Assembly (NCBI RefSeq): GCF_019603315.1 | Contig: NZ_CP080649.1 | Coordinates: 2,738,176-2,802,175 of the forward strand | Length of the DNA: 64,000 nt | Direction: 5' to 3' | From: Ruficoccus sp. ZRK36 | Lineage (GTDB): Bacteria > Verrucomicrobiota > Verrucomicrobiia > Opitutales > Cerasicoccaceae | Part shown: positions 60,845 through 64,000 of the stretch, one piece after another | Layout: every line of letters begins with the position of its first letter | Numbering within the stretch: position 1 is the first letter of the stretch | Translations under genes and position numbers: made by a program | Notes under the pieces: model-generated | Seen by the model: only the letters and a program-made list of their open reading frames with translations | What the model was told of the DNA's origin: nothing | Databases searched by the model: none

Positions 60845-61838
60845 ACCCATTCTCGCCGTTCTCGTGCTCGCCGGTATTGGTGTGGGGCTCTGGATCTGGA
60901 AGCCCTTTGCCACGAGCGACGCTGAAAACGAGCACCGGATATACGGTAACGTGGACATCCGCATCTCGCGTCTGGCCTTTAACGAGTCCGAGCTCATCAC
61001 CGAAATGCTGGTCGATGAGGGTGACCCGGTACAGGCCGGTCAACCCCTGGCCAAGCTGCGGGCCGAGCGGCTGGAAGCCCAGCTCTCCGAGGCCCGTGCG
61101 CAGGTGGCCACTCAACAGGCTGTGGTTAATCGTCTTGAGAATGGCTCCCGTCCGCAGGAGATAGAACGTGCTCGCGCAGACATGGCAGCGGCACAGGTAC
61201 GACTGGATAAGGCCAAAAACGACTTTAGCCGGGTCGAGAAAACCGCGAAGACCGGGGCCAGCAGCCAGCGGGAGTTTGACCGCATTAAGGCGCTGCTCGA
61301 TGAAGCGGAGGCGGACCTGATTGCTCGTGAGCAGACGCTCGACCTCGCGGTGGAGGGGCCGCGACAGGAGGTGATCGATGAAGCCCGCGCCCGTCTGGGT
61401 GCGCTGGAGGATGCGGTCGCGCTTTTGGAGATTCGCGTGCGCGACACAGTTCTGTATGCGCCGGAGGACGGTGTCATTGAAACTCGATACGGCGAGCCCG
61501 GCCAGATGGCCACGCCTGCCACGCCGGTACTTTCGCTCGCTCTGAATGCCCGCAAGTGGGTCCGTGCCTACCTGCCGGAGCCCTTGTTGGGACAAGTGCA
61601 GCCGGGCCAGAAGGTGAAGGTTTTTTCCGATTCCTGGCCGAGGCAGTCTTTCGCCGGCACGGTCGGCTTTATCTCGCCGGTGGCGGAGTTTACGCCGAAG
61701 ACGGTAGAGACCGAGGAGCTGCGGACAAAGCTCGTCTATGAGGTACGCGTCTGGGTCGAGGATGACGAAAACCGCCTGCGGCTTGGCATGCCGGTGACGG
61801 TTGATCTCGCCTCGGCGGGGGAGGGCACCCGTCGCTAA
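60834..61838 (+). CDS. HlyD-family membrane fusion (adaptor) protein, YbhG-like
   Basis: This is a 334-residue periplasmic adaptor. An N-terminal anchor helix (ILAVLVLAGIGVGLWIW) is followed by a split lipoyl domain (GNVDIRISRLAFN; DEGDPVQAGQPLAKLRAE), a long coiled-coil hairpin (about residues 70-205) and a beta-barrel (LYAPEDGVIETRYGEPGQM; FISPVAEFTPKTVET). This matches YbhG/YiaD-type adaptors of ABC exporters. It links the inner-membrane ABC pump to the outer-membrane factor. The 11-bp overlap with the previous gene suggests translational coupling. Confidence 0.92.
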   Translation: MKIKPILAVLVLAGIGVGLWIWKPFATSDAENEHRIYGNVDIRISRLAFNESELITEMLVDEGDPVQAGQPLAKLRAERLEAQLSEARAQVATQQAVVNRLENGSRPQEIERARADMAAAQVRLDKAKNDFSRVEKTAKTGASSQREFDRIKALLDEAEADLIAREQTLDLAVEGPRQEVIDEARARLGALEDAVALLEIRVRDTVLYAPEDGVIETRYGEPGQMATPATPVLSLALNARKWVRAYLPEPLLGQVQPGQKVKVFSDSWPRQSFAGTVGFISPVAEFTPKTVETEELRTKLVYEVRVWVEDDENRLRLGMPVTVDLASAGEGTRR

Positions 61839-61864
61839 GCGCCGGGAATGGCTTTTGTTTTATT

Positions 61865-63616
61865 ATGAGTGAACCGGGCAAAGCCGTCCTGGAGTACCGG
61901 GGGGTGACGAAGCGCTTCGCCAAGGACGGGCCGCCTGCGGTTGACGCGATCTCCCTGGACGTGCTGGCCGGGCGGGTGACGGGACTGGCCGGTCCCGACG
62001 GCGCGGGTAAGACCACGCTTATCCGGCTGGCGGCGGGGCTGTTGGTGCCCGAGAGTGGCACCGTGTCGGTGCTGGGGCTGGATGCCGAGCGTGATCCGCT
62101 GGAGATACGCGGGAAGATCGGCTACATGCCGCAGCAGTTCGGGCTTTATCAGGACCTCACCGTGCGCGAAAATCTGGAGCTGTACGCAGACCTGCAGGGG
62201 GTAGACGGCGGGCTGCGGGAGGAACGCTTTGAGAAGCTGCTCGCGATGAGCGGACTGCGCCCCTATACCGGACGGCTGGCGGGCAAACTCTCCGGCGGCA
62301 TGAAGCAAAAACTCGGGCTGTCCTGCTCGCTGATCAAAAGCCCCGGCCTGCTCCTGCTCGATGAGCCGACGGTGGGCGTCGATCCGGTATCCCGGCGCGA
62401 GCTGTGGGACATCGTTTACCAACTGGTTAACGAGGACGGAATCGGTGTGCTGCTGGCCACCGCTTATCTGGATGAGGTGGACCGCTGCCAGCAGGTTTTT
62501 ATGCTGGAGCGTGGGCAGGTGGTCGATGTCGGGCCGCCGGAGCATTTCCATCGGCAGGTAGCCGGGCGCGTCTTTGTTTTGAATCCCGCTGCGGAGATCA
62601 ACCCGCGGACGCTTCAGTCTGCCGCCATGCGCGCGGAGGGCGTCATCGATGCCACGATCCGCTCCGGCCGCGTGAGGTGTGTGCTGAAGGCTGAAGCAGG
62701 CCGGGAATGCCTTGAAACGGGCCAGACTGGGCCGCTTACCTCGGAGATGGAGGAGGGCGTGCCGAACTTTGAGGATGCCTTTATGGCGTTGGCGCGGCAC
62801 CACGAGATTCATATCCCCGAGGCCGATCCAGAGACGCAGAGTGCTGCCAATGCCGAGCGTAAACCAGCCATCGTAGTAAAGGACCTGGTCAAGCGTTTCG
62901 GGGACTTCGCAGCGGTGCAGGGGATCAACTTCAGTGTGGCGCCGGGGGAGGTCTTCGGCTTGCTCGGCCCCAATGGCGCGGGCAAGACCACGACCTTTCG
63001 CATGCTCTGCGGGCTTATGCGTGTGAGTGAGGGAGAGGTGCTCATCGCGGGGCGAGACCTGCGGCACTCACCCAGTGAGGCGCGCTCCCGTCTAGGCTAC
63101 ATGGCGCAGCAGTTTTCGCTCTATCGACAGCTCTCGGTGCTCACGAACCTGAAGTTTTACGGTCAGGCCTATGGGCTGCACGGGCGGCGGCTGCGTGAGC
63201 GTATCGACTGGGCACTGGAGGAGTTTGACCTCAAAGACCGGCGACGCGACGACGCAGAAGACCTGCCCGGTGGCTACCGGCAGCGTCTGGCGATGGCTAC
63301 GGCCATGCTGCATGACCCGGACATCCTTTTTCTCGACGAGCCGACCTCGGGTGCAGACCCGTTGGCGCGGCGGGAGTTCTGGCTGCGTATCAACGGCTTT
63401 GCCCAGCAGGGGGTGACCGTCCTCGTGACCACGCACTTCATGGAAGAGGCCGAGTACTGCGACCGGATGATTATCATGTCCCGTGGGACTGAGCTGGCAC
63501 ACGGGCGTCCCGCCGAAATCCGTGAGCTGGTCCGCTCAGATGAGCACACCGATCCCACGATCGAGGACGCCTTTGTGGTGCTGGCCCGCCGGGCTCAGGA
63601 GGAGGCCGGCGAATGA
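61865..63616 (+). CDS. ABC transporter ATP-binding protein, two NBDs (YbhF-like)
   Basis: This is a 583-residue protein with two fused nucleotide-binding domains. NBD1 has Walker A GPDGAGKTT, signature LSGGMKQ and Walker B LLLLDEPTVGVDP. NBD2 (from about residue 330) has GPNGAGKTT, a degenerate signature LPGGYRQ and ILFLDEPTSGADP. The duplicated arrangement is that of YbhF/DrrA-like drug and lipid exporters. It energises the permeases that follow. The stop codon overlaps the next start by 4 bp. The weaker NBD2 signature could mean the two sites are not equivalent. Confidence 0.93.
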   Translation: MSEPGKAVLEYRGVTKRFAKDGPPAVDAISLDVLAGRVTGLAGPDGAGKTTLIRLAAGLLVPESGTVSVLGLDAERDPLEIRGKIGYMPQQFGLYQDLTVRENLELYADLQGVDGGLREERFEKLLAMSGLRPYTGRLAGKLSGGMKQKLGLSCSLIKSPGLLLLDEPTVGVDPVSRRELWDIVYQLVNEDGIGVLLATAYLDEVDRCQQVFMLERGQVVDVGPPEHFHRQVAGRVFVLNPAAEINPRTLQSAAMRAEGVIDATIRSGRVRCVLKAEAGRECLETGQTGPLTSEMEEGVPNFEDAFMALARHHEIHIPEADPETQSAANAERKPAIVVKDLVKRFGDFAAVQGINFSVAPGEVFGLLGPNGAGKTTTFRMLCGLMRVSEGEVLIAGRDLRHSPSEARSRLGYMAQQFSLYRQLSVLTNLKFYGQAYGLHGRRLRERIDWALEEFDLKDRRRDDAEDLPGGYRQRLAMATAMLHDPDILFLDEPTSGADPLARREFWLRINGFAQQGVTVLVTTHFMEEAEYCDRMIIMSRGTELAHGRPAEIRELVRSDEHTDPTIEDAFVVLARRAQEEAGE

Positions 63617-64000
63617 ACAAGGGCTTTAACAAAGCACACCTCCTGCGCTTACGTGGTTTCCTGCGTAAGGAGGCGCTGCAGATCCGTCGTGACCCGAGCA
63701 GCATCCTGCTGGCGCTGGTGCTGCCGATCTTGCTGCTCGTCCTGCTCGGCTACGGCGTATCGCTCAACCCGGTCAATGTCCCGCTGGCCTGGGTGGATGA
63801 CAGTCCCTCGGAAGCCTCGCGGGATCTGCGGGGTTCCTTTGAGGGTAACTCTTACTATGTGCTGACGACGTGTGCCTCGCTGCATGAGGCGCAGCAACTG
63901 GTCGAGACCGGGCGGGTGGACGGCATCATCCATCTGCAAAGTGATTTTGACCGCCGGGTCGCCCGTGGCGAGACCGCTCCGGTGCAGCTCCTGCTCAACG
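63613..64000 (+). CDS. ABC-2 type permease (YbhS-like), cut by window end
   Basis: This is the N-terminal 129 residues only. The start overlaps the ATPase stop (ATGA). After a basic segment (RKEALQIRRDPSSILL) comes the first transmembrane helix (ALVLPILLLVLLGYGVSL), then a periplasmic region (VPLAWVDDSPSEASRDL; GRVDGIIHLQSDF). This layout matches ABC-2 permeases of the YbhS/YhhJ type. It forms the membrane pore with a second permease probably encoded just beyond the window. Confidence 0.9.
   Translation, partial: MNKGFNKAHLLRLRGFLRKEALQIRRDPSSILLALVLPILLLVLLGYGVSLNPVNVPLAWVDDSPSEASRDLRGSFEGNSYYVLTTCASLHEAQQLVETGRVDGIIHLQSDFDRRVARGETAPVQLLLN

Noticed and set aside
1-64000. tRNA, rRNA, CRISPR array, insertion sequence or prophage
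   Set aside because: No cloverleaf with CCA end, no rRNA-like stretch, no regularly spaced short repeats, and no transposase, integrase or phage structural protein was found on either strand.

Overview
The window is about 64 kb of GC-rich (by eye roughly 58-60%), gene-dense bacterial chromosome. It has six proteins ending in a PEP-CTERM-type anchor, a DUF1559-like pseudopilin, many LacI/AraC regulators next to glycoside hydrolases, and a heparinase/alginate-lyase-like enzyme. Most starts lack a clear Shine-Dalgarno sequence. Together these suggest a marine-type polysaccharide-degrading Verrucomicrobiota of the Opitutae (Puniceicoccales-like). This is inferred from gene content, since no rRNA or tRNA is present. 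I saw no prophage, insertion sequence or CRISPR array.

Layout. 1-2.3 kb: surface or secretion proteins (a signal-peptide fragment, a PATR/PEP-CTERM protein, a pseudopilin-like protein). 2.6-9.7 kb: a leftward sugar operon (ribulokinase-type FGGY kinase, DHDPS/NAL-family lyase, BNR propeller protein, SGNH esterase, AraC regulator) with a divergent XylR-type regulator. 9.8-12.8 kb: a CNNM/CBS membrane protein and a divergent FabB/F-like plus FabA-like pair whose start codons overlap. 12.9-20.2 kb: an AraC regulator divergent from a run of redox and detoxification genes (two Zn alcohol dehydrogenases, cyclophilin-like protein, SDR, hydroxynitrile-lyase-type cupin, DUF2255, tautomerase, DHA2 efflux pump). 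Three of these carry added export signals. 20.3-21.7 kb: SoxR with two SoxR boxes and an SDR. 21.8-26.7 kb: cobQ, manA-type isomerase, GH42-like enzyme. 26.8-36 kb: a giant lyase with three copies of an unknown module, a double-FAD oxidoreductase with a PocR-AraC regulator, and a LacI regulator. 36-46.3 kb: PEP-CTERM protein, GH-A hydrolase, PL22-like oligogalacturonate lyase, GPH sugar symporter, hybrid-less histidine kinase, aldose epimerase. 46.4-51.8 kb: SGNH hydrolase and four tandem PEP-CTERM paralogues. 51.9-58.5 kb: hydroxyacid dehydrogenase, two divergent LacI regulators, a GH-A hydrolase and a five-bladed-propeller glycosidase. 58.6-64 kb: a CecR-like regulator and a NodT/YbhG/YbhF/YbhS-type tripartite ABC exporter cut by the window end.

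Functionally the window is a mosaic of small carbohydrate-use loci. Each has its own LacI, AraC or XylR regulator, and there are no SusC/SusD pairs. Between them lie a stress-response block (YqhC-like AraC and SoxR circuits) and an efflux operon. The parts that look least explained are the SoxR-box promoter pointing antisense into soxR, the exported versions of normally cytosolic enzymes, the triplicated lyase module, and the mosaic PEP-CTERM array.
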